A program made the translations under genes and the position numbers. The notes under the pieces are model-generated. The model made no database searches. It was given only the letters and a program-made list of their open reading frames with translations, and was not told where the DNA came from. From an uncultured bacterium (GTDB lineage Bacteria; Cyanobacteriota; Vampirovibrionia; Gastranaerophilales; Gastranaerophilaceae), in assembly GCA_902801985.1 (NCBI GenBank), contig CADCKD010000004.1, forward strand, positions 1-64,000: a stretch of DNA of 64,000 nucleotides. The letters run 5' to 3'. This document shows, one piece after another, positions 7,929 through 18,241 of the stretch (positions within the stretch are counted from its first letter, which is position 1; every line of letters begins with the position of its first letter).

Positions 7929-8570
7929 TTAAACGGTAAATGTTTTTACAGAGCCGTCTTGATGATACAATCCGCCGCCACAAACAGTTTCAACCACTTT
8001 AAGTACAACATCTCTCGGAGCATCAATTTGATTTAGCGCAAATTCCTGACCGGAGTGTTTTATTTTGAATATACATTTTTGTGTTTGATCAGGCGGAATA
8101 TACAAAGATGCAATTTCATTTTCCAACAGTCTTGTCATTTCGTCTTCTCTGTCTTTAGCGTCCTGTATAATTTCGTTATAGTTCCCGCGAATAGCCATAA
8201 TTCTGTTTGACGGAATATGTCTGCCATCATCTCTAAAAAGGGCTTGCGGCTGGAAGTTGCATCTTGTTGTAAAACTCAATTTGTGCCACAAAATATTAAC
8301 AAAAGCAATCGATTTTAAAGAATCTGATTCTACATATATATTTTGTGTTGTTATTCCTCTGGAAGAAAAAGATTGTTTCAAATTGTCAGAAATAATGTTT
8401 AAACAATCCACCATTCTTGAGAAAATATCATTGGTATTTATTGTAGAGTTTTGGTAATCCAAAAACTGTTTATACATATGCGAAGATATAAGTTCTACTC
8501 TTTCTTGTATAACTATATCTTTCTTTGTTGCCGTTTCAGAATTATCAAAACTTTCAAAATTATTTATCAA
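7929..8570 (-). CDS. Hypothetical protein
   Basis: A 213-residue soluble protein with a helical first half (about 15-75) and mixed second half containing 'RDDGRHIPSNRIMAIRGNYNEIIQDAKDRED' split around residue 115-145. No membrane segment, signal peptide or known motif is seen. The start is TTG with a strong AAGGGAAG five bases before it; no ATG lies near. It is a single-gene unit between unrelated neighbours. Confidence 0.65.
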   Translation of the reverse strand: MINNFESFDNSETATKKDIVIQERVELISSHMYKQFLDYQNSTINTNDIFSRMVDCLNIISDNLKQSFSSRGITTQNIYVESDSLKSIAFVNILWHKLSFTTRCNFQPQALFRDDGRHIPSNRIMAIRGNYNEIIQDAKDREDEMTRLLENEIASLYIPPDQTQKCIFKIKHSGQEFALNQIDAPRDVVLKVVETVCGGGLYHQDGSVKTFTV

Positions 8571-8690
8571 TTTTCTTCCCTTCTATAAAACATTTTTAGA
8601 ATAAACATGTTTTGATGTAAAGAATTATATATTTATTTGTAACAAAAAGGAATACTAAAATATACTTATTTATCAATATTATAATTTGAA

Positions 8691-9542
8691 TTAATATTGG
8701 TAATTGTTAGTAATATTGTAAATATATTCCAAAATTTCTGCTTTGTACTCTAAATCGGAATTTCCGTTTAGAACCAAATCAGCTTCTCTTCTGAACGGTT
8801 TAACGTATTTTTCTCCGGCATTTATAATATATTGCCAGTGTTTAAGAGCATTCTCTTCATCTTGATTTCTCTCTTGAATAGCACGAGAAATAAATCTACT
8901 CTTTCTTAATTCGTTGTCAGTTTCAACATAAATTTTTATATCGAAAACATCTTTAACTTTTTCATACATTGTTGCAATCCCTTCAACAACAATGATTTTT
9001 TGAGATTTTACATCAAGAGCCTTTGGAACCGAAACTCCTGTACCATTAGGGAGATACATTGGGGCTTTAATATCAATCCCATCCGCTAAATCTTCTAAAT
9101 CTTGTCTTAAAATATCAAGTTGGAAACTTGTTGGGGCGTCAACGTCATATCCGTTATCTGTTAAACTGTCAAAAGAACCATATTTTTGAATTAATTTTGA
9201 AATATCATTAAAATAATTATCCGTACTCAAAACCGTTACCGGCATGTTTTTTTCTTCAATTACATTTTTTATTTCTCTGCAAAGTGTGGATTTTCCCGAG
9301 GCAGATTCCCCTGTTACCCCTATTAACATTCTTTTTGACGGATTAGAAATAATTCTTTTTGTAAAACGACTGATAAAACTAGGGTGAATAGCGTTTATTA
9401 TCGGGGTTTTCTGCTTTTTATCATATAAAAAAATTTGTTTGAACTGAGCTTGCAGATAAAACGCGAGAAGTTCCCTTCCTGATTTGGAGTTTAAGTCAGG
9501 TTTGTATATTTTATCTGATTCTTTTTGTATTAAGGATTCCAT
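8691..9542 (-). CDS. Uridine-kinase/PRK-type P-loop kinase
   Basis: The P-loop GVTGESASGKST lies near residue 75 (counting from the ATG at 9542), followed by 'VLSTDNYFND' (catalytic Asp region), 'YDVDAPTSFQLDIL', 'IIVVEGIATMYE' and the Arg-rich lid 'RKSRFISRAIQER'. This is the uridine kinase/phosphoribulokinase fold. An extra N-terminal helical segment of about 65 residues precedes the kinase domain, which is not usual for Udk. I prefer the ATG at 9542 over 9578 because neither has a strong ribosome-binding site, but the shorter version has a GGA nearby. The substrate, a nucleoside or other small molecule, is uncertain. Confidence 0.8.
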   Translation of the reverse strand: MESLIQKESDKIYKPDLNSKSGRELLAFYLQAQFKQIFLYDKKQKTPIINAIHPSFISRFTKRIISNPSKRMLIGVTGESASGKSTLCREIKNVIEEKNMPVTVLSTDNYFNDISKLIQKYGSFDSLTDNGYDVDAPTSFQLDILRQDLEDLADGIDIKAPMYLPNGTGVSVPKALDVKSQKIIVVEGIATMYEKVKDVFDIKIYVETDNELRKSRFISRAIQERNQDEENALKHWQYIINAGEKYVKPFRREADLVLNGNSDLEYKAEILEYIYNITNNYQY

Positions 9543-9636
9543 GTTTTTTCCAACTAAAATACGGGATATGCATGTCATAATACACGAGAAAAAAAATTTT
9601 TGCTACACTTTGTATGAAAAATTAATATAATTTTTA

Positions 9637-10326
9637 CTAATAGTTTTTAATTTCCTTTCGCCAAGAATGCCAGAAATATATTCCCAAAACTAAATATGTT
9701 GACCACATCAGTATAGTCGCAAAGCATTGAGAACCTTTTGCGTATGCATCAATCCACATTAAAACGCATAAAGCATTAACTATTGTCCAGCAGTACCACT
9801 GTTCAATACATCTTTTGACTGTTAATATGAATGCAATAATTGATAAAACAGTTGTAATAGCATCTATTGACGGGTTAAGGTCGTTAAAATATTTCAATAT
9901 AAAATATGTGCAAATTGAACCGATTATGGCGATTGAAATATATATTATTTTTTCTTTGATATTTAAGCTTGTTTTATAGATTTCTTGTGTTTCTTTTTTT
10001 AAATGATTTTTCCATTTGGCAATTCCGACAAATTGCATAGGGAAATAATATAGCATATTTAATCCCAAATTTCCCCATAAACTATTCTTAAATGAAATAT
10101 AAGAATAACAAATATTTGCCATCATGCCAAAAAAGTAACATGAAATTTTACCTTTACCTGCCAAAATAGTTGCGCATATTCCGCAGATAGCAGAAATCAG
10201 TGCTGCAGTTTTGTCTTTCATGTATATAGAAATCAGCACAATTAGCAATATTTCAAGAGGAAAAATTATTCTTTCATATTTCCCCCAACCTTCAAATTCC
10301 TTTTTAATAAATTCTACAATTTTCAT
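9637..10326 (-). CDS. pnuC: Nicotinamide riboside transporter PnuC family
   Basis: The 229-residue protein has about seven or eight membrane helices and the family's conserved core 'RCIEQWYCWTIVNALCVLMW', plus 'YFPMQFVGIAKW' before the central loop. PnuC proteins move vitamin precursors such as nicotinamide riboside (or thiamine, riboflavin in related Pnu proteins) by facilitated diffusion, trapped by phosphorylation. The start overlaps the preceding acyltransferase stop as TAATG, so the two are translationally coupled. No NAD-linked riboswitch was seen upstream. Confidence 0.88.
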   Translation of the reverse strand: MKIVEFIKKEFEGWGKYERIIFPLEILLIVLISIYMKDKTAALISAICGICATILAGKGKISCYFFGMMANICYSYISFKNSLWGNLGLNMLYYFPMQFVGIAKWKNHLKKETQEIYKTSLNIKEKIIYISIAIIGSICTYFILKYFNDLNPSIDAITTVLSIIAFILTVKRCIEQWYCWTIVNALCVLMWIDAYAKGSQCFATILMWSTYLVLGIYFWHSWRKEIKNY

Positions 10327-10985
10327 TAGATTTCTTGGCTTTTCATATATTTTGCGTAATCTTCTCTATGCCACTCTACATTTTCACGGATTTGGCGAGC
10401 AGGAACTCCGGCTATAAGAATGTTTTCTTGTTCAAATTTTTTATTAACTAATGACATTGCGCCTATAATAGATCCGTTCGGAATATGTGAACCTTTTAAA
10501 ATCATAGATCGCATACCAATCCACACATTATCTCCTATAAAAATATCTTCAGGCGCGTTTATAATTTCTTTGGTTACATTATCTAAAATTATGTGTCCGT
10601 CATTATTTCTTACCATAATTTCACGTGCAAACATACATTCATTTCCGATATGAATATTTTTACCATTTTTTGCAACAATATTTATATCTCTATATGAACT
10701 CATTCCTGAACCAACGTAAATTTCACTTCCTCCTTCAAGTCCAAAAGTTGTATGTCGAATGTTGCGGTGTAAAGTTGTTTTCAAAATAAATTTATTATTA
10801 TCACCGTCCATAACAATAGATGTGTTAATAAAATTTGCCGGCAATTCTATTCTTATTTCATTATTGTTACCATTGATATTAATTGATAGCCCATTAATAT
10901 CAAGATCTGTGTATTCTTGGCCATCTTTTATAAATATCAACCTATTATTATCGCCGCTGATTTTATATTTTGGATTGTTAATCAT
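10326..10985 (-). CDS. Hexapeptide-repeat acyltransferase
   Basis: The 219-residue protein is built of beta-helix turns with many Asn/Gly-Asp repeats in the first half ('SININGNNNEIRI', 'IVMDGDNNKFIL') and a left-handed beta-helix acetyltransferase C-terminal half: 'IFIGDNVWIGMRSMILKGSHIPNGSIIGAMSLVNK' split across 150-190 and 'IAGVPARQIRENV'. It resembles CatB/NodL/WcaF-type O- or N-acetyltransferases of sugar substrates. It ends in TAATG coupling with pnuC. The ribosome-binding site AGAGGTG precedes the ATG. Confidence 0.85.
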   Translation of the reverse strand: MINNPKYKISGDNNRLIFIKDGQEYTDLDINGLSININGNNNEIRIELPANFINTSIVMDGDNNKFILKTTLHRNIRHTTFGLEGGSEIYVGSGMSSYRDINIVAKNGKNIHIGNECMFAREIMVRNNDGHIILDNVTKEIINAPEDIFIGDNVWIGMRSMILKGSHIPNGSIIGAMSLVNKKFEQENILIAGVPARQIRENVEWHREDYAKYMKSQEI

Positions 10986-11035
10986 TTTTCACCTCTTTCA
11001 TTTTAGGCTAGCATTTATATAGAATAAATGCAATT

Positions 11036-11353
11036 TTAATTTTTCGAATGAAAATTACGTTCTGCCATTTCAAGCCATTTTGCATTATTATAATTTTCAT
11101 AACTTTTTGCAAAATTGATTAAAGCCTTAACAAGTTTTCTTCCGCTTGTGGATTTTCCTACTATAACGTAATCTCCCATTTCATTTTGTGCATACATAAT
11201 TTCTTTGTGAACAATTTTTTCAACATTATTTTTCGGATTTTTATTAATAATTGCAATTAACCATTTGTGCATAAGCTCTAATGGTGTGGTTTTGTGAGTT
11301 ATTAACTCATCATTATGTTGTTGTAAAAATTTTGCAAATTCTGTTAATATCAT
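11036..11353 (-). CDS. Hypothetical 105-residue helical protein
   Basis: An all-helical, soluble protein with no recognised family. It starts five bases after the comF stop, so it is probably in the same transcript. The segment 'GDYVIVGKSTSGRKLVKALINFAKSYE' (about 62-90) contains the only Gly-rich turn. An inverted repeat (GCATTTAT/ATAAATGC) lies just after it, before the acyltransferase gene. Confidence 0.55.
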   Translation of the reverse strand: MILTEFAKFLQQHNDELITHKTTPLELMHKWLIAIINKNPKNNVEKIVHKEIMYAQNEMGDYVIVGKSTSGRKLVKALINFAKSYENYNNAKWLEMAERNFHSKN

Positions 11354-11358
11354 ATCTT

Positions 11359-12006
11359 TTACTCAAATGGTGTGGTTGTAGCCAAACAAGTTATATCATA
11401 AATCCCTTCGTTATTAAATTCTCTGATCATTTCTTCAAAAGTGGAGCCCGTAGTGCAAATATCATCAATCAATAATAACTTCGTATCTTGTTTATATTTG
11501 CTTTTATCAACCTTAAACGCTTTATTTAAATTTAGCATTCTTTCAGATTTTTTCAGTTTGTATTGCGGTTTTGTATTTTTTATTCTTTTTATTAAGTCAT
11601 AACAAACTTCATATCCGGATAATGAGGATAATTCTTTTGCCACAAGATCCATATGATTATATTTCCGCTGCTTTTTTCGTTTGTTGTATATCGGAACCGG
11701 TATGATAATATATTTGTCTTCTTTATCCAATCTTTGCCAGTATTGATACATAAATTTAGCGACATAAAATGCAAGATCCCTTTGATTATGGTACTTTAGT
11801 CCCCGAATTATTTTTTGAAGATTTTTAGAATATATTCCTGCACAATATATATTGCAATTATTGAACGTCCTATTTACTTCTACCGGTAAAAAATCCAATT
11901 CATCATAGCATTTTGAACATAATTTTACGGATTCTTTAGACTTTCCGCAGCAATAACATTTTTTCTTATATATCCAGTCCAGTAAACCTATTAAAAAATC
12001 CTTCAT
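11359..12006 (-). CDS. comF: ComF-family phosphoribosyltransferase-like protein
   Basis: The 215-residue protein has the N-terminal zinc-binding 'CYCCGKSKESVKLCSKCYDEL' (about 18-38) and the C-terminal PRPP-binding 'LLLIDDICTTGSTFEEM' (about 180-197), the hallmark layout of ComF/amidophosphoribosyltransferase-like competence proteins. In transformable bacteria ComF helps move incoming single-stranded DNA. A type IV pilus-like cluster lies in this same window (38.9-44.9 kb), which fits a DNA-uptake role. No ribosome-binding site precedes the ATG. Confidence 0.88.
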   Translation of the reverse strand: MKDFLIGLLDWIYKKKCYCCGKSKESVKLCSKCYDELDFLPVEVNRTFNNCNIYCAGIYSKNLQKIIRGLKYHNQRDLAFYVAKFMYQYWQRLDKEDKYIIIPVPIYNKRKKQRKYNHMDLVAKELSSLSGYEVCYDLIKRIKNTKPQYKLKKSERMLNLNKAFKVDKSKYKQDTKLLLIDDICTTGSTFEEMIREFNNEGIYDITCLATTTPFE

Positions 12007-12131
12007 AATACGATAATAACATAAATTTACAGAAATATTACGAAATGTAACAGAATATTTAATGATTGAAATTCAAAAAAAATAAAATACTTTATATAAA
12101 TAAGAGAGATTAAAAATAAGAGGTAAGAGCT

Positions 12132-12530
12132 ATGGCAATCGCTAATTTTCAAGAAAAGTTATTATTCTTTACTCGTCAAAAGAGTCGTATAAGTAATCAA
12201 TTATCAAATGTTCAAATGACTCAACTAGCTGCGACAAAGAAAATTTCCCAATCCCAAATGGAATATAATCAGGTACTTCAAGATTTATACTATGATCCTG
12301 ATTATGGTTACGGAACTGAGGAATATTCAGAAATATTGCTTCAATTGCAGAATGATCATGAATTCGAATTAGCAAGTTTGAATGCTTGGGAATCTGAATT
12401 AGATATTCAAAAAGAAAATTTAGAAACTCAATTGAACGAAATAAACGGTTATGAAACAGCATGGCAAAAATTGTTATTGCAAAACATAAAAGTAGATTTT
12501 ACATTTGGAGGATCCGGCGGCGGAAAATAG
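12132..12530 (+). CDS. Small coiled-coil lineage protein
   Basis: A 132-residue, Gln/Leu-rich helical protein with two coiled-coil segments (about 5-50 and 68-120) joined by an acidic Tyr-rich loop 'YYDPDYGYGTEEY', ending in Gly-Gly-Ser-Gly-Gly-Gly-Lys. No signal peptide. The ribosome-binding site AAGAGGT precedes the ATG and a clean hairpin terminator follows (12552-12583). The length and heptad pattern resemble small secreted helical proteins (WXG100-like in style), but no WXG motif is present, so function is unknown. Confidence 0.65.
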   Translation: MAIANFQEKLLFFTRQKSRISNQLSNVQMTQLAATKKISQSQMEYNQVLQDLYYDPDYGYGTEEYSEILLQLQNDHEFELASLNAWESELDIQKENLETQLNEINGYETAWQKLLLQNIKVDFTFGGSGGGK

Positions 12531-12551
12531 TAAAATTAAATACTAAAAAAC

Positions 12552-12583
12552 AAAAAAGCTCGATATTACATCGAGCTTTTATT
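12552..12583. terminator. Bidirectional rho-independent terminator
   Basis: AGCTCGA (12557-12563) pairs with TCGAGCT (12571-12577) across a 7-base loop, with A-run before and T-run after. It can stop both the gene at 12132 and fusA. Confidence 0.8.
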
Positions 12584-12604
12584 TGTTTATATTTACCGAA
12601 AAAA

Positions 12605-14692
12605 CTAGGCTGATTTACCTGCTTTTTCAATAATTTCTTTTTCAACGTTAGCAGGAACTTGTTCGTATTTTTGGAATTCCATAGAGAATGTTCCACGACC
12701 TTGAGTATTTGATCTCAAGTCAGTTGCGTAACCAAACATGTTAGCCAAAGGAACAATTGCTCTTACGATAACGTTTCCTGTATTACCTTGAGGTTCTTGG
12801 CCTTCAATTCTTCCTCTACGACGAGAAATATCACCGATAATTGTACCTGTAAATTCATCAGGAATTTCGATTTCTACTTTCATCATAGGTTCAAGAATAC
12901 AAGGTTGAGCTTTTTTACAACCATCTTTGATAGCCATTGAACCGGCAATTTTGAATGCCATTTCAGAAGAGTCGACTTCGTGGTATGATCCGTCATAAAG
13001 TTCAACTTTAACGTCTATCATAGGATATCCGGCTAAGATACCGCCTTCAAGTGCTTCTTCCATACCTTTTCTGGCAGGTTCAATATATTCTTTAGGAATA
13101 GCACCACCGACGATTTTGTTTTCAAATACAAATCCTGCATTTTCTTCAGCCGGTGAAATTCTAACTTTACAATGACCGTATTGACCTTTACCACCTGATT
13201 GACGGATGAATTTAGAATCCTGATCAGCTGTTCCTCTGATTGTTTCACGATAAGCAACTTGAGGTTTACCAATGTTAGCTTCAACTTTGAATTCTCTTAA
13301 CATACGGTCAACGATAATATCTAAGTGGAGTTCGCCCATACCTGAAATGATTGTTTGACCTGTTTCTTCATCAGATTTAACTCTGAATGACGGATCTTCT
13401 TCAGCCAATTTTTGAAGTGCGATACCCATTTTATCTTGGTCTGCTTTTGTTTTTGGTTCGATTGCAACAGAAATAACCGGTTCAGGGAAAGTCATTCTTT
13501 CCAAAATGATAGGGTCTTTTTCGTCACATAATGTGTCACCTGTTGTTGTTTCTTTCAAACCAACAGCTGCGCAGATATCACCTGCGTATACTTCTGATTC
13601 TTCAAGTCTTTGATCTGCATACATACGTACTAAACGTGAAATACGTTCTTTTTTACCTGTTGTAGAGTTCAAAACGTAAGAACCTGAAGTAATCTTACCT
13701 GAATATACACGTAAGAATGTTAAACGACCAACAAATGGGTCTGTCATTACTTTGAATGATAAAGCTGAGAACGGTTCATCATCAGAAGAATGACGAACTG
13801 TTTTTGTTCCGTCTTCCAATTCACCTTCGATAGCTTTTACATCAAGTGGTGATGGCATATAATCAACAACGTTGTTCAATAATAATTGAACACCTTTGTT
13901 TTTGAATGCAGTACCGCAGCATACAGGAACGATTTTGTTATTGCAAACTGCTTTTCTTAATACTGCTTTTAATTCATCAACTGTGATTGAATCAGGATCT
14001 TCGAAGAATTTTTCCATCAAAGCATCATCTTCAGATGCGATAGCTTCAACCATTGCATCATGATATTCTTTAGCTTTGTCTGCAAGTTCTGCAGGGATAT
14101 CTTCTTCTCTGATATCTGTACCTAAATCGTTAGTGTAGATTTCAGCTTTCATTGTCATAAGGTCTACTAAGCCTGTGAATTTGTCTTCTGCACCGATAGG
14201 TAATTGGATAGGAACAGCATTAGCGCCTAATCTGTTTTTGATTTGGTCTACAACTCTGTAGAAATCCGCACCTGTTCTGTCCATTTTGTTAACGAATACC
14301 ATACGAGGTACTTCATATCTGTTAGCTTGACGCCATACAGTTTCAGATTGAGATTGAACGCCGCCTACTGCGCAGAAAACGGCTACAACACCGTCTAATA
14401 CACGTAAAGAACGTTCAACTTCAATTGTAAAGTCAACGTGTCCCGGGGTATCGATAATGTTAATTTGGTGTCCTTTCCATTCAGCTGTAACTGCTGCTGA
14501 TTGAATTGTGATACCTCTTTCTCTTTCTTGTTCCATAAAGTCGGTTACTGCAGCGCCATCGTGTACTTCACCAATTTTGTGAGTTTTACCGGTATAGAAC
14601 AGAATACGTTCTGTTGTTGTTGTTTTTCCGGCGTCGATGTGGGCAGCAATACCAATGTTTCTAATTTTTTCTAGTGGAGCTGGTCTTCCCAT
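12605..14692 (-). CDS. fusA: Elongation factor G
   Basis: The 695-residue GTPase has the G1 motif [13 protein letters not shown], switch [15 protein letters not shown] at G4, and EF-G domains II-V ending in '[16 protein letters not shown]'. It drives tRNA-mRNA translocation on the ribosome. The length is normal. The ribosome-binding site AAGGAAAAG precedes the ATG. It stands alone, without rpsL, rpsG or tuf beside it, which agrees with the other broken ribosomal operons here (see rpsH-rplF-rplR). Codon use is regular, as expected for a highly expressed gene. Confidence 0.98.
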   Translation of the reverse strand: MGRPAPLEKIRNIGIAAHIDAGKTTTTERILFYTGKTHKIGEVHDGAAVTDFMEQERERGITIQSAAVTAEWKGHQINIIDTPGHVDFTIEVERSLRVLDGVVAVFCAVGGVQSQSETVWRQANRYEVPRMVFVNKMDRTGADFYRVVDQIKNRLGANAVPIQLPIGAEDKFTGLVDLMTMKAEIYTNDLGTDIREEDIPAELADKAKEYHDAMVEAIASEDDALMEKFFEDPDSITVDELKAVLRKAVCNNKIVPVCCGTAFKNKGVQLLLNNVVDYMPSPLDVKAIEGELEDGTKTVRHSSDDEPFSALSFKVMTDPFVGRLTFLRVYSGKITSGSYVLNSTTGKKERISRLVRMYADQRLEESEVYAGDICAAVGLKETTTGDTLCDEKDPIILERMTFPEPVISVAIEPKTKADQDKMGIALQKLAEEDPSFRVKSDEETGQTIISGMGELHLDIIVDRMLREFKVEANIGKPQVAYRETIRGTADQDSKFIRQSGGKGQYGHCKVRISPAEENAGFVFENKIVGGAIPKEYIEPARKGMEEALEGGILAGYPMIDVKVELYDGSYHEVDSSEMAFKIAGSMAIKDGCKKAQPCILEPMMKVEIEIPDEFTGTIIGDISRRRGRIEGQEPQGNTGNVIVRAIVPLANMFGYATDLRSNTQGRGTFSMEFQKYEQVPANVEKEIIEKAGKSA

Positions 14693-14935
14693 TTTTCTTT
14701 TCCTTCTTTTTATTATAAATATGTAACTACATCGCTATTTATACTAGCACTATAAAAATTATTTCATAAACATAAAATTTTTCAAATGTTTAGGTACAAT
14801 TTTGTAACAAAATCAGAATTGTATTTATTTTTTTGTGAAGTTGTGTAACATTTTCTGTTTTTGTGAAATTTGTCTTGTCAAAAATTTTTTATAGATATGG
14901 ATGAAGTAATGAAGTAAACATGAGGAGACAGTATT

Positions 14936-15121
14936 ATGCCAGAAATTTATGAGTGCTTATTTGGATTAGCTCAGTTATTCAGATTTTTTTCAAAAGCCGA
15001 TAAAGAATTAGAACAAGAGTTAAATAACTATGAGTCTAAAACTTTTGACAAAATGGAACAAATAAGATTGAATTTGTACAAAGATTTTGGGTATCATTCT
15101 GAGTTCAGCAAAGCATTTTAG
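14936..15121 (+). CDS. Hypothetical 61-residue protein
   Basis: A short helical protein ('LFGLAQLFRFFSKADKEL' then acidic helix) with a strong ribosome-binding site (GAGGAGA) nine bases before the ATG. No known domain. A 240-base untranslated AT-rich gap separates it from fusA, which is divergent. Confidence 0.6.
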   Translation: MPEIYECLFGLAQLFRFFSKADKELEQELNNYESKTFDKMEQIRLNLYKDFGYHSEFSKAF

Positions 15122-15124
15122 TGC

Positions 15125-15151
15125 AAAAAAAAGGCAGGTTGTTCAACCTGA
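15125..15151 (-). terminator. Rho-independent terminator of the minus-strand gene at 15183
   Basis: CAGGTTG (15135-15141) pairs with CAACCTG (15144-15150). On the minus strand the hairpin is followed by a run of T (complement of A at 15125-15132), so it terminates the 15183-15725 gene. Confidence 0.75.
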
Positions 15152-15182
15152 CCATCTGATTCAATTACTAATTATAAATCTT

Positions 15183-15725
15183 TTAATTTTTAACATCTGT
15201 TCTTAATACATCATGGAACAGAGCTATTATCGCCCCTATAACAGCTCCTCCTACTACGAAGAAGTTTGTTGGTCTGATATGTTTCATTGCAAATTCACAG
15301 GCTTCTATGCCTTTTTTTGTATTTCTTTCGGCTACTTCGCGCAGTTGATTGCACAATGCTTTAAATTCTCCTTTAAAATCAGGATTTTTCTCTGCAATTG
15401 TTTTTAAAGCATCTTTTTTCCTTGCAAAAGTCATTTTATCTCCGTCTTTTAAGCCGTCAAACATTTTTATAAATGCATCTTGCGCAGGAGTTTTTAGTGT
15501 ATTCTTATTTACGTCTTTAAGAAATTGTTCTGTTTCCGGACCATACAAATTTTTTTGTTCTTTTATTGCTTTTATTGACCTTTGATATTGAGCTGATTTC
15601 TTTTCATCATTATTCAATGGGTATGCATATTTAGTTACAAAGCCGACAGCAGAACCTATTAATGCCCCTTCAGCCATAGGCATTAAACATGAATGTCTTT
15701 TGTTTTCTACTGCTTCTACTTTCAT
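15183..15725 (-). CDS. Lineage-type protein with two terminal membrane segments
   Basis: The 180-residue protein has a short hydrophobic segment near residues 19-34 ('GALIGSAVGFVTKYAY') and another near 152-170 ('FFVVGGAVIGAIIALF'), with a helical Lys-rich middle. The layout, including the 'NPDFKGEFK' piece, is typical of small uncharacterised Gastranaerophilales proteins. The ribosome-binding site AAGGTAG precedes the ATG, and a good terminator follows. Function unknown. Confidence 0.7.
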   Translation of the reverse strand: MKVEAVENKRHSCLMPMAEGALIGSAVGFVTKYAYPLNNDEKKSAQYQRSIKAIKEQKNLYGPETEQFLKDVNKNTLKTPAQDAFIKMFDGLKDGDKMTFARKKDALKTIAEKNPDFKGEFKALCNQLREVAERNTKKGIEACEFAMKHIRPTNFFVVGGAVIGAIIALFHDVLRTDVKN

Positions 15726-15874
15726 TTCTACCTTCTACTAGTGTTATTTTAAGTATACTTTTAGTATAAACATTTACTGGTTATTACTGTAAGAACATGC
15801 ACTTAAATATTCCATTAGATCCCTTCTGAAACTGAGTAATCATGCTCTTAATTTTTCGTAATTATACTACGATA

Positions 15875-16912
15875 TTATTTTTTTGTCAAGACTCTTGCTA
15901 AATTTAATAAAAACATTACGCCAACGAGTGCAAGAGTTAAGAAAAAGTCATATTTAATCGCGTTGTGACTTGCAAATAAACAAGCAAGTCCGCCTGCAAT
16001 AATTGCAACAGATGTCAAAATTACAACGGTTTTCTTTTGTGAAAATCCTGCGTGTAAAAGTTTGTGATGAATATGTTCAGCATCTGCAACAAAAGGTGAT
16101 TGCCCCTTAAAAATACGCCTTAAACTTGAATATGTTATATCAATAATAGGAACAGCAAGAACAACAAAAGGCAGTAAAATTGCAAGAGTTGCAACTTTCA
16201 TTACTCCTGTTATAGATATTGCTGCAAGTAAAAATCCTGAAAATAATGCTCCGCTGTCCCCCATAAATATTTTCGCGGGGTTAAAGTTGAATGTTAAAAA
16301 TGCAAGCATTGAACCTGCTAATATAAATCCGATGAGGGCGCTAATAGGGTTAGGCGGTGTTAGTGTTACTGCTAAAATAGCCAAAGTTATTGAGTTTACT
16401 GTTACTACTGAACCTGCAAGCCCGTCTACTCCGTCAATAAAATTAAATGCATTTGAAATCCCAACTATCCACAGTAGTGTTACCGGATAGGACATCCATC
16501 CTAAATCAATTCCGCCAAAGAATGGAACATTGTCTATTTGAACACCGAGCAAATAAACTACTGTTGCGATAGATAATTGCATTAAAAGTTTAAACTTAGC
16601 CCCAAGTCCGTATATATCATCTACCAAACCGAGTAGGAACATTAGCGAGCCGCCTAATAAAATTCCTGATAGAAGTTTTCCATAAGGGTAATAGCTCATA
16701 AGTACAAGGCATAAAAAAGTAAGCATTGTGCTGCCCCAAATTGCGACTCCACCAATTCGAGAAATTGGTTTGGTATGGATTTTTCTAGCATTTGGTTCAT
16801 CAACAAGTCCTTCTTTTTTAGAAAAACTTATGACCATAGGAACAAGGAATACCCCGATAATATAGGCTATTACTGTTCCGATTATGTGCGCGTGTGTTAA
16901 TTTTATAATAAT
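15875..16912 (-). CDS. WecA/MraY-family glycosyl-1-phosphate transferase, probable ATT start
   Basis: A polytopic enzyme moving a sugar-1-phosphate (probably GlcNAc-1-P) onto undecaprenyl phosphate at the inner membrane. Motifs: 'LVDEPNARKIH' near the N terminus, 'GLVDDIYGLGAKFKLL', 'NAFNFIDGVDGLAG', 'PAKIFMGDSGALFSG' and 'ADAEHIHHKLLHAG'. The first ATG (16837) would cut off most of the first membrane helix. The frame stays open upstream to 16912, restoring '...IIGTVIAYIIGVFLVP', and ATT at 16912 lies nine bases after AAGGAG (16927-16922), which overlaps glyA's stop. No ATG, GTG or TTG is available in that stretch. From the ATT it is 345 residues. It probably follows glyA in one transcript. 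Confidence 0.85.
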   Translation of the reverse strand: MIIKLTHAHIIGTVIAYIIGVFLVPMVISFSKKEGLVDEPNARKIHTKPISRIGGVAIWGSTMLTFLCLVLMSYYPYGKLLSGILLGGSLMFLLGLVDDIYGLGAKFKLLMQLSIATVVYLLGVQIDNVPFFGGIDLGWMSYPVTLLWIVGISNAFNFIDGVDGLAGSVVTVNSITLAILAVTLTPPNPISALIGFILAGSMLAFLTFNFNPAKIFMGDSGALFSGFLLAAISITGVMKVATLAILLPFVVLAVPIIDITYSSLRRIFKGQSPFVADAEHIHHKLLHAGFSQKKTVVILTSVAIIAGGLACLFASHNAIKYDFFLTLALVGVMFLLNLARVLTKK

Positions 16913-16925
16913 TTTATGTTACTCC

Positions 16926-18164
16926 TTAGTTGTATAGCGGATGTTTTGCACAAAGTCTCATGCTTCTTTCCCGCAAATTCTTTAGTGCAATTTCATTATC
17001 TGACGAATATATTGCAGATGCAATAATTTTTGCAACTTCTGTCATATCTTCTTCCATAAAGCCTCTTGTTGTAACGGCTGGCGTGCCAAGTCTGATACCT
17101 GAAGTGACAAACGGACTTTGCGGATCATTTGGTACGGTATTTTTGTTTGCTGTAATCCCTACTCTTTCAAGTACATTAGCCATATCTTTACCTGTTTTAC
17201 CTGTTTTTCGAAGGTCAAGAGTCATTAAGTGGTTTTCTGTCATTCCTCCGACAATATCAAGCCCTTCATCCATAAGTCCTTGCGCAAGGGCTTGTGCGTT
17301 TTTAATAATTTGAGCCGCATATTCTTTAAATTCCGGTTTTGATGCTTCTAATAAAGCAACCGCTTTACCGGCAATTATATGTTCCAAAGGCCCGCCTTGC
17401 ATTCCGGGGAATACTGCTTTATCAATGGCTTGAGCCCATTCTTCTTTGCACATAATTATACCGCCTCTAGGGCCTCTTAAGGATTTGTGTGTAGTTGTTG
17501 TTACAAAATCACAATATGGCGCAGGTGACGGATGTAATCCTGCGGCTACAAGTCCTGCGATGTGTGCAATATCCGCAAGTAGTAATGCTCCTACTTCGTC
17601 TGCTATTTGCTTGAATTTCTTAAAATCAATTATTTTTGAATAGTTGCTTGCTCCGCAAATTATTAAACGCGGTTTGTGTTCAATTGCCATTTTGCGAACA
17701 TCTTCGTAATCAATTTCGCCGTATTCGTTTATTCCATAGCTTTTGACATCAAAATATAATCCTGAAAAATTAACGGGAGATCCGTGAGAAAGGTGTCCGC
17801 CGTTTGACAAATCCATAGAAAGAACTCTATCTCCGGGTTTCATTGTTGCCATAAAGACAGCCATATTTGCTTGAGCACCTGAGTGAGGTTGAACATTCGC
17901 ATGGTCCATACCAAAAAGTTCACATGCTCTTTTTTGTGCAATTTCTTCTATAACATCAATATGCTCGCATCCGTTGTAATAACGTTTGTGAGGTTTCCCT
18001 TCCGCATATTTATTTGTTAATACACTTCCGCATGCTTCCATAACAGCAAGTGATGTGCAATTTTCGCTGGCGATAAGTTCAATTGTTTCTTGTTGTCTTT
18101 TTAGTTCTAATTCAATCTGATCAGCAACTTGCGGATCTACTTTTTTTATATTTTCTAAATGCAT
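16926..18164 (-). CDS. glyA: Serine hydroxymethyltransferase
   Basis: The 412-residue PLP enzyme interconverts serine and glycine with tetrahydrofolate. Recognisable blocks are '[16 protein letters not shown]', 'SLRGPRGG' preceded by the PLP-lysine motif '[14 protein letters not shown]', and '[14 protein letters not shown]'-like '[15 protein letters not shown]'. Length is standard. AAGGGGAG precedes the ATG. The WecA-like gene follows directly with its ribosome-binding site overlapping this stop codon. Confidence 0.97.
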   Translation of the reverse strand: MHLENIKKVDPQVADQIELELKRQQETIELIASENCTSLAVMEACGSVLTNKYAEGKPHKRYYNGCEHIDVIEEIAQKRACELFGMDHANVQPHSGAQANMAVFMATMKPGDRVLSMDLSNGGHLSHGSPVNFSGLYFDVKSYGINEYGEIDYEDVRKMAIEHKPRLIICGASNYSKIIDFKKFKQIADEVGALLLADIAHIAGLVAAGLHPSPAPYCDFVTTTTHKSLRGPRGGIIMCKEEWAQAIDKAVFPGMQGGPLEHIIAGKAVALLEASKPEFKEYAAQIIKNAQALAQGLMDEGLDIVGGMTENHLMTLDLRKTGKTGKDMANVLERVGITANKNTVPNDPQSPFVTSGIRLGTPAVTTRGFMEEDMTEVAKIIASAIYSSDNEIALKNLRERSMRLCAKHPLYN

Positions 18165-18241
18165 GTTTTTCTCCCCTTATTTCTAATTAATTATATTATA
18201 TTCAAAAATTAATTAGCAAATTATTAAAATAACATAATAAA

